From NCBI GenBank assembly GCA_034509425.1, contig JAVTVJ010000487.1:310001-374000 (forward strand): a stretch of 64,000 bases of DNA, written 5' to 3'. This document shows positions 14,301 to 29,300 of the stretch, one piece after another. How positions within the stretch are numbered: position 1 is the first letter of the stretch; each line of letters begins with the position of its first letter. Origin of the DNA: Eopsaltria australis (lineage: Eukaryota; Chordata; Aves; Passeriformes; Petroicidae). Both the position numbers and the translations under genes were made by a program. The notes beneath the pieces were generated by a model. That model made no database searches, had not been told where the DNA came from, and saw only the letters and a program-made list of their open reading frames with translations.

Positions 14301-17300
14301 TCACATTATGCATCTGATCACTGTGTTGCTCATTTTATGTTCCTGTTGTTTTATGCATATTTATACAATGTGTATATGATGCATTTATATGTAGAGCGAA
14401 GGGGAAAAAAACGCTTTTGCGTTTAAAATGTTTGTGGGTGCTCTGTTGGATTACAATATGTGTGCTTTTCTCTCCCACATCTGTCTAGCGAGGCAAATCT
14501 TCTCAGTTTAGACGACAGTGATGGGCCTTTCAGTCCCAATGAAGAAAAAAAGGTAAATAATCAGTTTATCTCATGGTGAAAATGTATCTTTAAAGCTTTT
14601 AGGTTCTTAAACAGTACTGCGTAGCCATATGTGCAGTGTAAAGAAATGAAAGTTTCTGTTGTGTTTTAGGAACATACACTCAAGCTGTCTATCTGCCTAC
14701 CCTTAAAGTTTGTGTTCCTCTCTTGATCTGTATAGTATTCTGGAAAATGTGAGCAAGAATAACTAATTCTAAGTTTAGAAAATTATAATAAATTCTAAAT
14801 ATAAAATATGTATTGTATTTTGTTTTGTAAGGAATTGTAGTAGGGGTGTAGACAGTGTATATTTTCCATGAAATTTGGTATAAAAGCACTTTGAAAATTA
14901 AGCCAAAGTAATACATATATTAACATTTTGCATTAATTTTCTCCTAACTTCTACACAGTTATGCAGTCATTTTAATATATGTGAATTCTGTTGTGACAGT
15001 CAATTCGTTGTCGACCTGGAACTATCGGCACCAGCAGCGATGCCATAAAAGCATACGCAAGGCGAGGCAAAGCTGGAGGTTTCAAACTCTTTAAAGGGAA
15101 CGCTATCGGCCTCAACATGATGGGAAATAGCAAGAAACTGAGGTAATACAATTAGTTTATGTTTCCTTGCTTTACTCATTGATACAAATCAATACATGAT
15201 AAACAGAACTTGTAGTCCGTTTACGTTGTGTGCTGTGCATTTTAAGAAGCTATACTGTACTGTGCTTCTGAGTAGAGAGGGAAATCTAGATGTTGAGGTC
15301 TTTTCCTCTTGCAGAATGTTTGACACCACATTAGTGAAGTGCCAGAAGACTGTTAAAATGGATTTAGAGCATAGTACATCATTGTCCTTGATTAATCTAT
15401 GCCAATAAAGTTTTGTCTTTAGATTTTTTATTTTTTTTTTGTATACACAACAGATTTATGAGATTATATCCAGATTTCTGTCTAGCACATCTTCAAATTC
15501 ACCACTTCTTGCAGAATCATCCTGGTTATTTCCATTCTTTAGGATTCTGTTCTTGAACATAGACATGAAGGTAAAAGTAACTATTACAAATCTGTCAGGG
15601 CTCCTTGGCTCTGTGTTACTATTGAAGAAACCTGTGCATCTACATTATACTTGTTCCTTGTTTTGAGTATACCTTTAAAATAAGATTCCTCTAATTGTCT
15701 GGTAACTAGAATTTTCCTTTGGCTGGCTGTGGAATTTGTAGTGAAATCCAACCTTGCGATGTAATTTTTTTTACTTTTCTGTTAAAGCAGTCACACTTGA
15801 CTGTACATGTTTGTTTATATATATTTATTAAATTCCAGAAGGGTATGCAGGTTTTTTTTTAAGTAAATAGTTGCTGAAGTTTTTTTAGATGGTCTAAGCA
15901 TGTGGTTCAGACTTTGTTACCTGGATTGGAACTGACATCTATTGACAAATAATACAATATAACCCTAACACCTAGTAGGTTTTATAAAATTCAACTAAAA
16001 AGTAAAATCTGTTGCATGTAAACGGGCACCCATCTTTTGTCTAGAGCTGCATACTGAATTTAAATTAAAAAAATAAGCATTCACCCTCTTCTTAATTGGT
16101 CTTTGTTGTGCATAATGGGTATGTATAGGCCACTGTGACTGCTCCTCAGAGTTTGATCACTGCATTTTGTGGTTATGCTACAAGTGATTATTTCGATTTA
16201 ATGACTTAATTGGGATATTGTTGTACCTTTCATAACGTGTATCAGTAAAGGTATGTGATCTAGTCACTTTAGTGATGGTTGCTGGTTTGTTCACTTTGAT
16301 ATGCAGAATAGAATGTGCTTAATAGTTACTCTTTAAATATTTAGACTCCTCAGCTAGAGAAGATTCTGAAAGTTGATCATCCAGTTGAACGGCTAGATTA
16401 AATACAGGAAGATCAGATACTCTATATTCTTCATCTGTTCATGGTGATTTTTATCACAATGTTGGAGTCTTTTTTTCCATCTTATCTGCAGAATAAGGAT
16501 TAATAATTTCAGATCAATAGGGCTTGTCTTGAATGGGTATTATTCTGGTACAATAGTCCCTAAAATTTAGAGAATAAGAGATAGGAAGAAGGGATGTGCA
16601 AGGACAGTGAGAAGAAATTTTTGCTATATTTGTCAGACAAATTGAAACCAAGCAAAAGGTCATGATCTGTTATGTGGTTAAGCAAATCCAGTATCAAACT
16701 CTCAACCTGATTAATTTTGGTTGTGTATTTTTGATCATGAGGTCTTACTTTAAATAGCTTTATCTTTGCTAGCTTTTAATAACTTACATTAAGGCCCTTT
16801 TGGATTTTCTTTGATAATGTTTTGTTAAAAAAGTTATTTGATGAACAGCAGAATTAATGTCTATAATAGTGTATTTTTGAAATGTTGTTTTTCCTTTACT
16901 TCTAGCTCCATCCATTTGCCCAGTGCAAGATTGTTTTTGTTTTGTCTCTTGAACATGTGGTGTTAAGAATTTCCTAGGATCAGCTGATAGCACGTGATAG
17001 TAGAACTTTGTTTTCGTCAGAGCGTAGGCTTTAAATCATTCTGTGGTTTCTGAGCTAACATTAATGAAACATTTACTATTAAAATACTGTAAGTTCTTTT
17101 TAGAACATTTATTCTTTCAAGGAGCTTTCTGACCATTACATCACCCTGCTTTTAGTGTGTTATCCTAATTTTCAAGAAATTATGCTGAAACTTCCAAACT
17201 CAGGTTTCAGTTCTGATGTGCCTGTTTTGCAAATTGCTAGGACTTTCTGATTCTATTTTCTGGTGTTTCTGTCTGTGTTGGGTATGTTCTATTCAGAGAA

Positions 17301-20300
17301 CAAGATTATAGAGCAGATTGTGTTTTACAGCTCTCCTAGTTGGAAACATGTCTGACACCATATGAACCATTTAAGTGTGCCATCTAGAACAGTCTGCTTT
17401 GACTCAAATCTGATCCCTGAGCAGTCTGTGATACTCTATTCCAGCACCTACTGGAGTTTTCACTACATGAGTGTGAGGCAAAAAGCAAATGTGCTGCCTA
17501 GCAGTTTTTTTTCTGCTGTGGGGGCACAAGACAAAGGTTCACAGTCATGATAGTTTGGCAAAGGTCAGAACCAACAAACACAATGGTAAAACAGGAGATA
17601 CACAGACTTGCTTATTTAAAATCCTTAGGTCTTAAGCATTTGAGAAGGCATTCCTGCACTCTGCTTGTGTTTTTGTTTCTAGTATCTTTTTCAAAGACAT
17701 TAAATGGGAAGCCAAAGAGGATTTGAGACCTTCAAAAGTATTTAGGGGAAGTAGCTGTCAGCTTTTTATTTTTGAGGTGGCAAATTAGACAGAAGAGTGA
17801 CTGTAGATTGATCTGGATGATGACTGTCCAGCTGGAGTTGCATCGTCTTGACTTAGAAGCATGTGAGATGAGTGTGTTTACTTTCAGGAGGCTGGTGTTT
17901 GCATGGATGCTATTAATTTTCAGAATGTTGGAACTGTTAACTGAGATGGTTTATGATGCTTTTAAATTTCACATTCTAGAAAAGAGAATTTAACCCTTCG
18001 GGTTTGATAAGTCTTGTTCTATTATGTTCATGCTTATGTTAGGGGCAGTCAGAAATGCTCTGAACGCTTCTAATCTTGACTTAAGTAAGACTTCCAAAAG
18101 GGTTTGTGATGCTAAACTGAAAATTAAAAAGCAAACTAACAGTTATACTCATTTTCTTCTTTTGGGGGAATGTAAAGGAGGGTTTAGGAATTGGTTGTCA
18201 GCTTTCTTTTTAATTTTGGTACTTCAGATTTCATTGTTTATAACAGGAGAAATGGCAAGATAATATTTTGGAGAAATATTATTAATAGGAATGCTTTTTC
18301 ACATAATTTTCTCTAGTGCAATTCAAATTTCCAGGCAATTTGAAGAATACAGTTCAAGCGCTGCATGTCCGTAATTTGAAACAGTTTGCATCATCAACAT
18401 GCTGTCTGTTAAAAGTTGTGTGTTTTTTGAACATTTCAAGCATAGTATTGTGTGTCCTGTCACAGCAGTGTGCAGGATAATTCTTAGGGTTTATTGATCT
18501 CTGAAGGAGCACTGTGTTACTGATCTGCTGTATCTTAGTGTTGGCTTTTACTAGTGAGGGTAATGGTAAGAAATCTTCTCTCCATAATTACTGGTTTTAC
18601 CTAATAACGAGATAAAAGTCAAAAGGTAACAAATGAAGAAACCCAAGAAATGCTAAAATACATTGGTGAATAAGAGTCCTGTTGAGATATGAGTACCTGA
18701 GAATCCTTCCTTTTTTCTTTTTGAAATGTGTTGATTTTTTTTGGTTACAAGTCATCTTGCATCCATAAATTTGCTGTGCTTACTTTTTTTTATGAGGGAT
18801 ATTCCTGAATTAAGTCTGCTCACATTTTGCCTCTTAAGTCATATTAAAGAAGTTAGTATTACACCTTAACAAAATGAGTGATGAAAGTATAAAATTAGTC
18901 ATAAATGGTTACAAGTAGTGAAAAAAGGCAGTGTCTTTTTGCGCACAGGGTTGAGTAAAAAAATCTTTTTCTTTTGGGGAAAAATTTTTTTTGTATGTCC
19001 ATTTTATTATAAGGCTGAATATTTTTATGCCTGTGAAAGGATCCTAACAATGTGTATTATTGGTTCAGAAATACTTTAATACTTGGAGTAGTGTGACTGG
19101 TCTTGTAAAATTAGGACACCACGTGTTTTACCTAAGACTGTACAAACACATCAGAGTATTTTCTTAAACATTTTTCTGTATGTTTGCAGTGAAAATGCTC
19201 AGAATATATCTGGTCCTGTAACTGTGGTACATGGCAGACGTTTTCACCACGCACATGCACAGACAACCGTAGTAAAAACAGCAGCCCAAAGGTAGGACTA
19301 ACTATATTTGTTTCTCCAGTTGTTTCAGTTGTAAGTAGTTGGGTTTGTATGTAATGGTTTCCTTATGCTATGAAGTGTTTTAAGAAAATGTAAGCAATCA
19401 CATGGGTACATTTTTGAGCTTTGATCGTAATTACTAAAGTTTCATAAAACCATTTAGGAATTATTATCATATAATACTAGAGTTTAGTCATTTTCGTAGT
19501 AGGTGAGCACCTGCTAATATAAATATTTTAGAAAATACCTTGAAGTAGAGAAACACAGTATGCAGTAGAAATTCACTGCATGACACTGACATGTCACTGC
19601 ATGTAACTGACAACATGATCAGCAAATACTAAGTCACAGCAACTCCAGCTTGTATAAGATCCATGTAAACATTAAATTATAGATCTGATAATTGTATATG
19701 GTCTGTAAATATACTGTAAAACATATAAATTGGAACATCTAATAGAAGCAAGGTTTTGCATCTGTGTAAATGATTTTTAGAAAGGATGACCGGAACCCAG
19801 GGAATCTTACTGAACCATGCTGAATTGAACTTCATTAGTTTGAAAACTTAAAACCCCATCAGACTTCTGTAAACTGCAGGGTCTTTTTCTAGGTGTTTTT
19901 AACTGGTTTTTTACACCCAATGTGCTTCACAAATAAATGCGATACCAACTGTTTTAAGGAATTTTCTTTCAAAGTTTCTCCATTCAGAGGTCTTTTTGGT
20001 TTTGAATTCCATGGATTTCCACCATCCCTCATGAATGCTTTATCCTGTCTGCATTTTGTAGTTTCCTTCTTCTGCCACCTTTTTTCTTCTCTGTTTTTAG
20101 TTTAGATATTTTTGGGGTGGTGGGATCATATGTAGACATTATCCTATTTTTTCATCCTGCTTCCCTCAGTTGGATTTGCTATCTTCAGAAAAATCAAGCC
20201 CATATACTAATGTGAATGAATGATGTAATCCAAACATGTATTAGAGTAATCTGGCATTGAATAAACAGACTGAAAAAGGAATTTTGCAGTCACAAAATAA

Positions 20301-23300
20301 TAAACTCATAGGACAGTTTCGGTTGAAGGGACTTTAAAGGTTATCTAGTCCAACCTAAGCAGTCCAGCCATGAGCAGGGATAACTTCAACTAGATCAGGT
20401 TTCTCAGAGCCCTGTCCCACCTGACCTTGTCTGGGGGGATGGGGCAGCTACCACTTCTCTGGCAGCCTCTTTCAGTGCTTCATCACCGCGTTGTAAAACA
20501 CTTCTTTCTTCTATGTAGTCTGAATCTACCTTCTTTTAGTTTTAAGCCATTACCCCTTGTCCTATCGCAACAGGCCCTGCTGAACTGTTTGTGCCTATCT
20601 TTAAGGCCCCCTTCAAATACTGAAGGCCACAATAAGGTCTCCCCAGAGCCTTCACTCGTCCAGGCTGAACAGCCCCAATTCTTGCAGCCTTTCCTCAGGA
20701 GAGAGTTGCTGTCTTATCCTGTCCTTGAGGACTTAGGTTGTTGCCTATTTCTGTTTTAAACAATACTGTAGTCTGTAAATGGTGTATAGGTGTGTATATG
20801 GGATATAGAAGGGACATTTCCTTCCCCTTAGTAATAGCAGATGCAGTAGTAGATATCTCTCTTTTCAATTCTTTGCATTTCTTGCCATCAGTGCGAGGCT
20901 GATGACTTAAAAGGATTGGCAGTTTTTACCATGAGTTAAGCTGAAAGATGGGGTTTATATTACCACTGTGGCTTAGGCTGAATCAGCTGTGCTTTTTTCT
21001 TGCATGAAGTCCTTTTTAGAATATTTTTGTTCAGTGTCCCATTGAGGAAAATGTGGGGCATCTCTAAGTATTCGTGCCCTTACCTTTCTGGTGGGTTTTG
21101 GTTGGTTGTGTGTGTTTGTGCTTGCTTTGGTTTATTTGTGGGAGTCTTTTGGGGAGTTGCTTGTTTGTGGGGTTTTTTGTAATTCTGAGGGATAAAATTT
21201 TGATATGCAGTGGTAATGAAAATGATTTGAAGTAAGCAAAATTAAGCAAGACTGCTCTGAATGCTGACATGATGATACTTGTGTACTTGATTGAGCTTTG
21301 TTGTGAAATGGTTCTTCAAACAGCCAGTCAAAATGGACTCATCTTACCAAGTTTAGTGCCATAGGTTTCTTCAGCCTGTTCCAGAGATTCTTAATCTTCA
21401 GAGGATTTTAGATTTGCCTGCTTGCCTTTCTTGCTTGTGGGACTTACTTCTTTATAAGCCTACAATTTAATGCGAAGAAAAAAAAAGTAGTGACTCGGTG
21501 TGTGTGACATGCAGAAAGGAAACTAATGCATAACACAGGCAAGCTGAATATTGTGTGAAAGAATTGGATTGTAGTCATCTTGAGTGTTCTAAATATGTTT
21601 TCTTGTAGGATTGTTATTGTAGTTCATTTACATTAGCAACAGACAATTAACTTTTATGCTAGGAATATTTTTGGAGTTTTAAAGGCAGGAAATAGTCATA
21701 ACAATCTCAAGCAGTGCTTTGTTACTGGAGGATATCAGAACCACCATGATCTAATTGACTGAGGGTGAGCTGTACATAGGAACTTTTCAATGGTGTTTAA
21801 TTCCAGTAGCTTCTGACTCAACTGACTGCTTTTTAAAAGCTTCTAAATCTGAGTTAGAGGATAGAAAATTAATAAAAGATGGCTTCCTGACAGGCTTGCT
21901 TTTTTTTTTTTTTTTTTTTTTTTTAAATAAATAGAAGAAGAGGGCTTTCAGGGCTACTTGATATTGAAAATGTAGGTTTCTGAGTGAGAAGGCAACAGTA
22001 AGAAAAAACACCAATTAAAATAAGACTATTTAAAGCTGACCATAATATGAAATTCCAGACCATATAAAGTGAGTTACATATTTTGGTCATATATTTTTAC
22101 TTGTGTATGAATTTTTTATATCCTTTTTTGCCTAGTCTTTACTGACATTAGGCAGTAGTTGAGTTTAAAAGTAAATGCTGATGGTGATTCCTCAAAAAGG
22201 ACTATTAGCAGAAAATGTGAGTGACAAATCAAGAATAAAATTCTAGGTATATATCAAGACAGAAGAGCTGATAGCATGGAATTTGAATTGTGAAGTGTTG
22301 AGTTTTGTTTTCTTGTGCTAATTTGCAGGTTACACAAAGTTGTGTTCTGTTAATTTTTTGCATCTGTAGATTGTTTTATGGTGTGGTGATCACTAACAAT
22401 ATGGGGAAAATTTTATCTAACCTAATATATTGTACTTAAATCTATGGTAGATTCTTGAAAGGATAACCAAAATTAAAACATTATTAAATGAGCTGAGCAG
22501 TTTACTCTCTGGCACTGGCATTACAGATTCTGTTACTTATACTGGGTTCTTTGGATGCGGATGGTGTCACATGAAGCAAGCTGATTATGAACTCAGTTAT
22601 AATCTCTATCAAGTTTAATTTGTGTATGATATGTATTGCATTTCTTATCTCCTCCTGCAACTTTTTTGCACATGCATGATAATTGAAAGTGTGGCTGAGA
22701 ATCTGTTGCACTCATATGTAAAATGCAAGTTTCAAGCACAACAAAATTTGGTATTTCAAAATAGTATTATGATAAATATTAATGATTTTTTTCAGTGGAA
22801 TCTGGAGATTAAATTAAAACTTGTTCATGTCTGATACAACAGTTTTTCAGATATAGCTTTCCCCTAGTGTTGTAGTTGGTTCAGACTATTTTGCTTCATT
22901 TAATGGATGCATAGTTCTGTGTTACACTGTTGGCTGACTCTTCTTCAGGACTTGGCATTGAAATAGCATGTATGTACCGCATGTTTAACAAATCTTATGC
23001 ATGAGCTGCATGAAGCAGTTGGTAGTGGCAGTGATCAATCTAGAATTTTCATCTCTTAATCTTCCTGAGGTATAAAGGTGAGAATTCCTTTAAATGCATT
23101 ATATTGGCGAGGGATTTTAAAACAAACAAGTAAGGCATCTAATGTAGTGACAGTGTATAGTATCAGGCATCTTGGAAGTTTTTTTTCCTCCCTTTAAGTT
23201 TCTTTAGCATTGAGTATGTGTTCCTTAACAGGGTGACTCTTTGAAGCACCTGTAAACAGTTAATCCAGGTTACGTATGAACTGTGCCAAGGTTGCAAAGG

Positions 23301-26300
23301 TACAGGATATGGCTCCATCCAGGCATGGTTTGGATCTGACTGGATTGATAAACAGGGATGTAACCTGCACAAAAGCAGTGCTTATTGTTAGTAAAGGCTA
23401 GCTCCAGCTAGGAGCAATTCTTCCCCACCTTCACACAGCACTGGCTCATTACCTCCTGCCCCAGTGTTAAGTTGCTGCGATCATATTCAGTTTTGAAGTC
23501 CTTTTACTCTCTTCCTAGAGCACTATGGAGATGGACTGTGCTTTCATACTGCACTCTGTAGGATTATCAGGACTACATTCTTACCTGCTTTGCTTCCACT
23601 CCTGCTATTTTCTGAGTAACAAGGGAATTACTTTGCTCTGTTCTTGTGTGTGTACTGTTTGTGAAAAGGAAAGGAAGATGAGTTTTTATTACTGTGTAAT
23701 ATCATTACTCTGTTTAGTTCGGCTGAAGTAAAACAGGAAACAATTTAAATTTGTTCTGGTTTAGAATACAGTTAATATAATGCATGTATGCCGGAAGTTT
23801 GTTAGGCTTTTGATGTTTGGGAGGAACAGTCACATAGATTAAAAGTTTACAGCATTCCATATTGCAAATTTTGAAGACAGAAGACACGTAGATGATATTT
23901 TCAAGTTGTCTGTGTGCTAAGCTCAGTAAGATTTATTTTTATATGAGTCTTGGTATACAAAGGACCAGAATTGTGAGCATCAGCTATGTTCATTTCTATG
24001 TTAACTCATATTAATGGAGATACTTGTAAAACTAGTGGCCCTAGTTCCTAGGTTCTTTTGAAATCTAAACCTCAGAAGGAGGTTTCCATTTATCCTTCTC
24101 TAGCCTTTCCATGTGGTTTCTTAAATATTGAAGGACTGCTGCTGAAATTTCTTTCTCAATTTAAACACATATTTTTTTGATAGTTGGAAGCAAGTTCTTA
24201 CATAATTTTTTCTTTTTTGCATGGCAGTCAGGGCTTGTTTTAATGGTTGACCTCTTAGAAGTCTTTTCCAACCTTAATGATTATGTGATTGGAAATGAGG
24301 CTTGATAATAATTCGTGTATTAGAATTCTGTCTTACTGCCTTCTGCATTGCAAGTGAATTGAGATGACCCGGTTAAGTTCAGAATTAATCTAATTTTACA
24401 CATTGAAAAAGAGTCAAGTTAATGTAGTATTTAGACCACTGACTGTTGCTATCTGTGAAGTGGTGTTTGTGCATTTCTAATTACATTGACAAAAATGTGG
24501 TGAAAAAATTATAATGCTTGTTTGAAAACTAGACTGGTGAGTTAAAGAGACAATGAAACCGTTAAAATTTATATTTAATAATTTTTGCATTTAGTGATGT
24601 GCAACACATGTGGGGCTTTACATCTTATGTGTTTTTTTCTTTTTTCATATTTTAAGCAATCTGGACCGAAAGGAAAGGTAAGCTTACTGTTGATCAAATG
24701 AGCATGGCAATGAGCATTAAGAAAATTAACTGATTGAGTGCTTTATTAATGCTAGTTAAAGAATATTCAATCCAGTCAATCATATCTGCTCATATGTGAT
24801 AGGGGTTGATTGTTTTTAGTTCTGCTTTTATGGTTCACTTACTCTCTTTTATTGAAAAAGTACCTTTACATCCATCTCTAAGTAATGCTGCGGTACTGTG
24901 AATTTTGAGCAATTTTCCACTGGAAATTTGTTTATAAATCACATGCAAAATTGCATAAACATTCTCTGGATTTTAAGAATTCAGTGCTAATTCTTTTTGT
25001 GGAGCAGCAAACTTTATGTAATAGAATGGTTCTGGAGCATCTTAGTAAAATGATTCTGAAGCTCTTACTGCGCTGTTTAACAGCTTTCACTCTATCATCT
25101 CGGCTTGGTTTGAATAGTATTAAAGATTTTTATTGCATTACTGTGTATATTTTGTTCATGAAGTGCATGTATTAAGGCAGTTAATAGAAAATGTATAGCA
25201 AAACCTGAGTGATTTTTCATTGCTGTCTTGTTTTGCATCTGGTTTACTGCTGTTAATATTTTGTTAGGAGTATGAAATACCATACATTTCTTTTTCTTCA
25301 TATATAACTTAAATTTATGTTAGTGGAAATGCTTTCTTGATAGTAATGAACTCATTGAGTTTTTGTAAATGTCTTGTGTAGGTGGCTTTTGGCAGTATGA
25401 GCTTGATACCAGGTTGAATTGTTTAAAAGTGTATATAATGTTTAATTAATAATGATATAAATAGCACAGTTCTTTGTGAATTCAAGATTTTCTAGATTTC
25501 TTTCAAATTCAGAAAATCAAGCCTTCTGTTTTACTGCCTTTTTTTACTTCTTAAAAGAACTACCAAATAGATACTCAACAGCCAGTTAGTGTCACTATAT
25601 GGCATAGAAGAAAAAGTTTGAGTTCCATGCTGGTGAGATCTTAATTTTCTCATGGGGACACCTGCTGCTTCTTCATCCACTACTACTGGATATGTTCCTT
25701 TCTCTTTGCCTACTTTTTGTTGTTGTCCTAGCAGGGGAAGATGATGTAGGCAGGAGCTGCTAAATTTAGCTTTAATCATTACTGTCATGATAAGTGCAGC
25801 AGCAGCTCCAGACTTTCTGGGCCAAATGGGGTTGCTGACCTGTGTTCTGAAAACCCTATTCCCTGTGCTGCTGCTTCTCTTTCCAGCATTTGGCTTTTGT
25901 ACTCTGCTCTTCCTCTAACACATGCTGAAGGTAAATCTCACCTCAGCAGCTATGTGCTTCAATCTTAGTGTGCTTTGCTCTCTTTTTGTGTAATGATGTA
26001 GAAACCAACAGCCTGCCTGCAGTGATACATCTCCAAATAGTGCATACAGAAGCAGAGGAAAGGCTGAATATAGCGGCCTCTCAAAGAGCCAGTCTGTCCA
26101 TTAAACACAGCTCTTGTGTAAGCCTGCACTTCAACAAAATTAGGAGTTGGTGCAGCCTTTTTATGTGGCTTGTACCAAATCTGTAGGTAGCACTGTCCCC
26201 CAAATTCCCAGATGCAGATGTTTCTTCATGTTTATTTGTTTCCTGGCATAGCCAGAAATTGTGGGCCTGTCCCTTCCCCTCATTCCTCCCACCACATTTC

Positions 26301-29300
26301 TGTTTTTTGTTTTCATAGATGAGAAATTTGAAGTGAAAATGTCACTTTGGCTAGAGAGTTTCATAAAGGTCTGTCTGCCAAGCCAGTGTGAAGGTACTAA
26401 AGTCCAATTCCATCAGCAAGAGAATACAGAAGTAATAATGAATGTTTGCTGAAAATACAAAACCAGTGACACCATTCTGTCTGGGCAAAACACATATACT
26501 GAAGAATATTGTAGCATTTAGCCGTTAATATATCAAAAGTTCATGATGCTGCACAATCCAGACTGCCTCAGTGTTTCTTTCTTGTGTGTTGCAGAAAAAG
26601 CTTGATCTTTCTTGCTACTGTAATTAATGTTTTGCTGTTTGATTCTTTACTACTTCTTGAGATTGCTTTTTATCAAATACTTGTCTACTTCTCTTGTTCC
26701 TAAAGGTATTAAAAGTGCTTATAATCTAGGAGATAAACAAGATGCCTAAAATTGTTTCGCCTCTGAGCATTTTTTTTTTAACTGTTAGACACAGTGTATC
26801 AGTAATCTTGCATCTTGATCAGCTCAGCTGTTTGATCCCTCAGTTGATCCTGTTGAAATGGAAAACTTAGTTATGGGTAGGGTTTGACAGCAAGAAGACA
26901 TTTGTTTTGAAGTGCTGTATGTTATTAAATCTGTTCTAAGATTTTTTTTTTCCCCAATAGTCCTTTTAAAGGTAGATATAATGTTTGTTTTAAAAAACAA
27001 TCACAGTTTCCATTCTGTGTCTGCACTCACTCACAGTTAAATGTCTCCATGTACTAAGTATTTTGCTGGAGGAGGTATTAATGGATCTGCAGATATTCAG
27101 GCAGCAGCAAACACTGTGTTCAGAACGGCAACTTTGTTTTCTAGTCTGTAAAAACTTTGTGGTAGTGTGCTCTCCCTTTCTCTTTGTGGGTTTTTCAGGA
27201 AAGAAAAGTAGTAGAAGGTGTCTAAAGTTGCTGCCCTCTTGTGGAAGGGCTCTCACTGTGTCCAGCAAAGCATTATTTTTAAAATTTTTTTAGTTGAAAT
27301 CTAAAATTTAATAGTCTTTAAAGTTGTCTTCACTTTTCTTTCTAACTCAAAGCCACTTCAAGCCTGACCTTGAATTGCTAACCACACTAAAGGGTGTTGG
27401 GAAGCTTCAGTTGTCTTGGAGCTGGTTTTTGTGACTTTTGTTTGGGTGTTACTGGTTTATTGTGAATGTATGTGAATCTGTTTTGTGGGAGAAGAAAGAT
27501 ACACAATTTTGCTACCTCTTCTACTTTCTTGGAAGTGTTTGGCCATTTAATAGCTATAAATATGGGTCTGTGCTGCTATCATAAAATTCAGATGGGGGTA
27601 GATAATGCTAGTGTATTCTCATTTATTGTAAAAGGTTTATTTAGCCTTACATTATAAATAATTAATTTATCATCTTAAGAAGATATATATTTTGTGTATT
27701 AAAAATGTAATACAAATATATTATTCTTAGAAGAAAAATTGTAAGTTGGAAATATCCAGAGACCTTGAATTGTAAAGTACATTTTAAAAGAAATTTTATT
27801 ACTCTAAATCTTCCATTATCATTTGCTTTATTGTTTGCTTTCAGTTAAATGACAATTAGTTTCAATATTGTTTCTCTTAAATATCATTGAAGTGTTATAT
27901 ATTTTAGATATCCCATAGAAAGTAATTTTTCTAGGAGTAATTATATTCAAAACAAGAGTTATTGCTGTGAAGTACTAGCGAAAGATAATTATGACACGTG
28001 GCACAGCTTGCATACCCTTACTGCAGTGTTTATATTTTTTAAATCTAAAATGATGTTACAGGGTTTTTTTACCCTTTAGAATGTCATGAGCATTGGTTTT
28101 GATAGTACAGCTTCTCATCACATAATGATGAGTTTGAGCTCTGCCTTCTAATTCCACTAATTCTACCTTAAAGTAATTCCACGTGATTTGAATTTTTAAA
28201 GAAAATTATGCAAAAAAATAATGTGTTTAATTTTTGAATAACTATTCATACTGAGTTTCCAATTTTGGTTCCGTTTTTGTGTGTGCAGGTATTAAAAAAA
28301 CTTCTGGGAGAGCAGGATTGTTTCAGAAACAAATATGACACAATCAGTAACAAATGCATTTCCTAATCTGTCATCTGATATGTTTGCCAGCAGTCGTGAC
28401 AAAGTACTATCTCTGCATTCTGTGTAGCCGTGCTTGTTTCTCAATCCTTTCTGCCAGAATTTTCTTTAAAGCTGCAGCCTATTAACAAGTCAAATGTGTT
28501 TGGTATTAGGTAAGAAGCATCCCAAAGGGTATTGTAGATTAATCTTGTTCCAAAGGTGTTAGTTATTACTATTACCTAGAAATGGAGAAAATTCAAAAGT
28601 TTTATAATTTGATGCATTAGGAAATGCTGAGCTGAAAGAAATAAAATCTTATACCTAGAGCTAAAGTCTACTTTAGCCATAGCGAATTTTTTGTCAGATG
28701 AGTCCTGAAAATACAGCTATCAGTAGAGATGTTACTGCCTACAGCTGTTTGCTTTGCCCCCTTGCTGTTGGTTAATGTTCTTGTAATCAGAGGTAGCAGT
28801 ATGGGACATGTGTGACCCATTTGCAGCCCAGTGCTTAACTTTCCAATAAAACCAGTTTCTGGTTAGTTTGTTGGCAGGACCTCCTGTGTTTCAGATGTGC
28901 GCCATCCTCTGTTACGACAAGAACAGTAATCTGTAGCTGCAGGGCTGAATAAGCACTGAGAAAGAAAAGTGCTATAAAGAGTAACCCACATGCACTGGGC
29001 TTCAGGAATCTTAATTTGGTATTAGCATGATTTGACACACATGTGTGTAAACTGAAAACATCTTTCAGGAGACTCAAATCTTGCTATAATGCCATATATT
29101 ACATTAATTTGCACAAAAATATGTGATATCTATATTATGCAAGTTATACCAATAAAAGACTTTTTATCCAGTAATTTGTCTATATTACTGTATTTTAAAA
29201 ACAAATATATAGGAACCATGTCTGCTGTGTTATTCTTTCTGGTTTTTGGCCACAACAGTTTTTGGCATCGGATCTCTTCCCTCTTTTTTGCATCTTCTCT

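Larger units (their letters stand above)
19292..24656 (+). other. Intron, 5.4 kb
   Basis: Contains a minus-oriented CR1 fragment at ~20303-20730, a G/T-rich stretch at ~21090-21181, a 24-T run at 21901-21924 and a short CR1 3'-end remnant near 24237. No coding exon is seen apart from the microexon that ends the intron. Confidence 0.75.
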
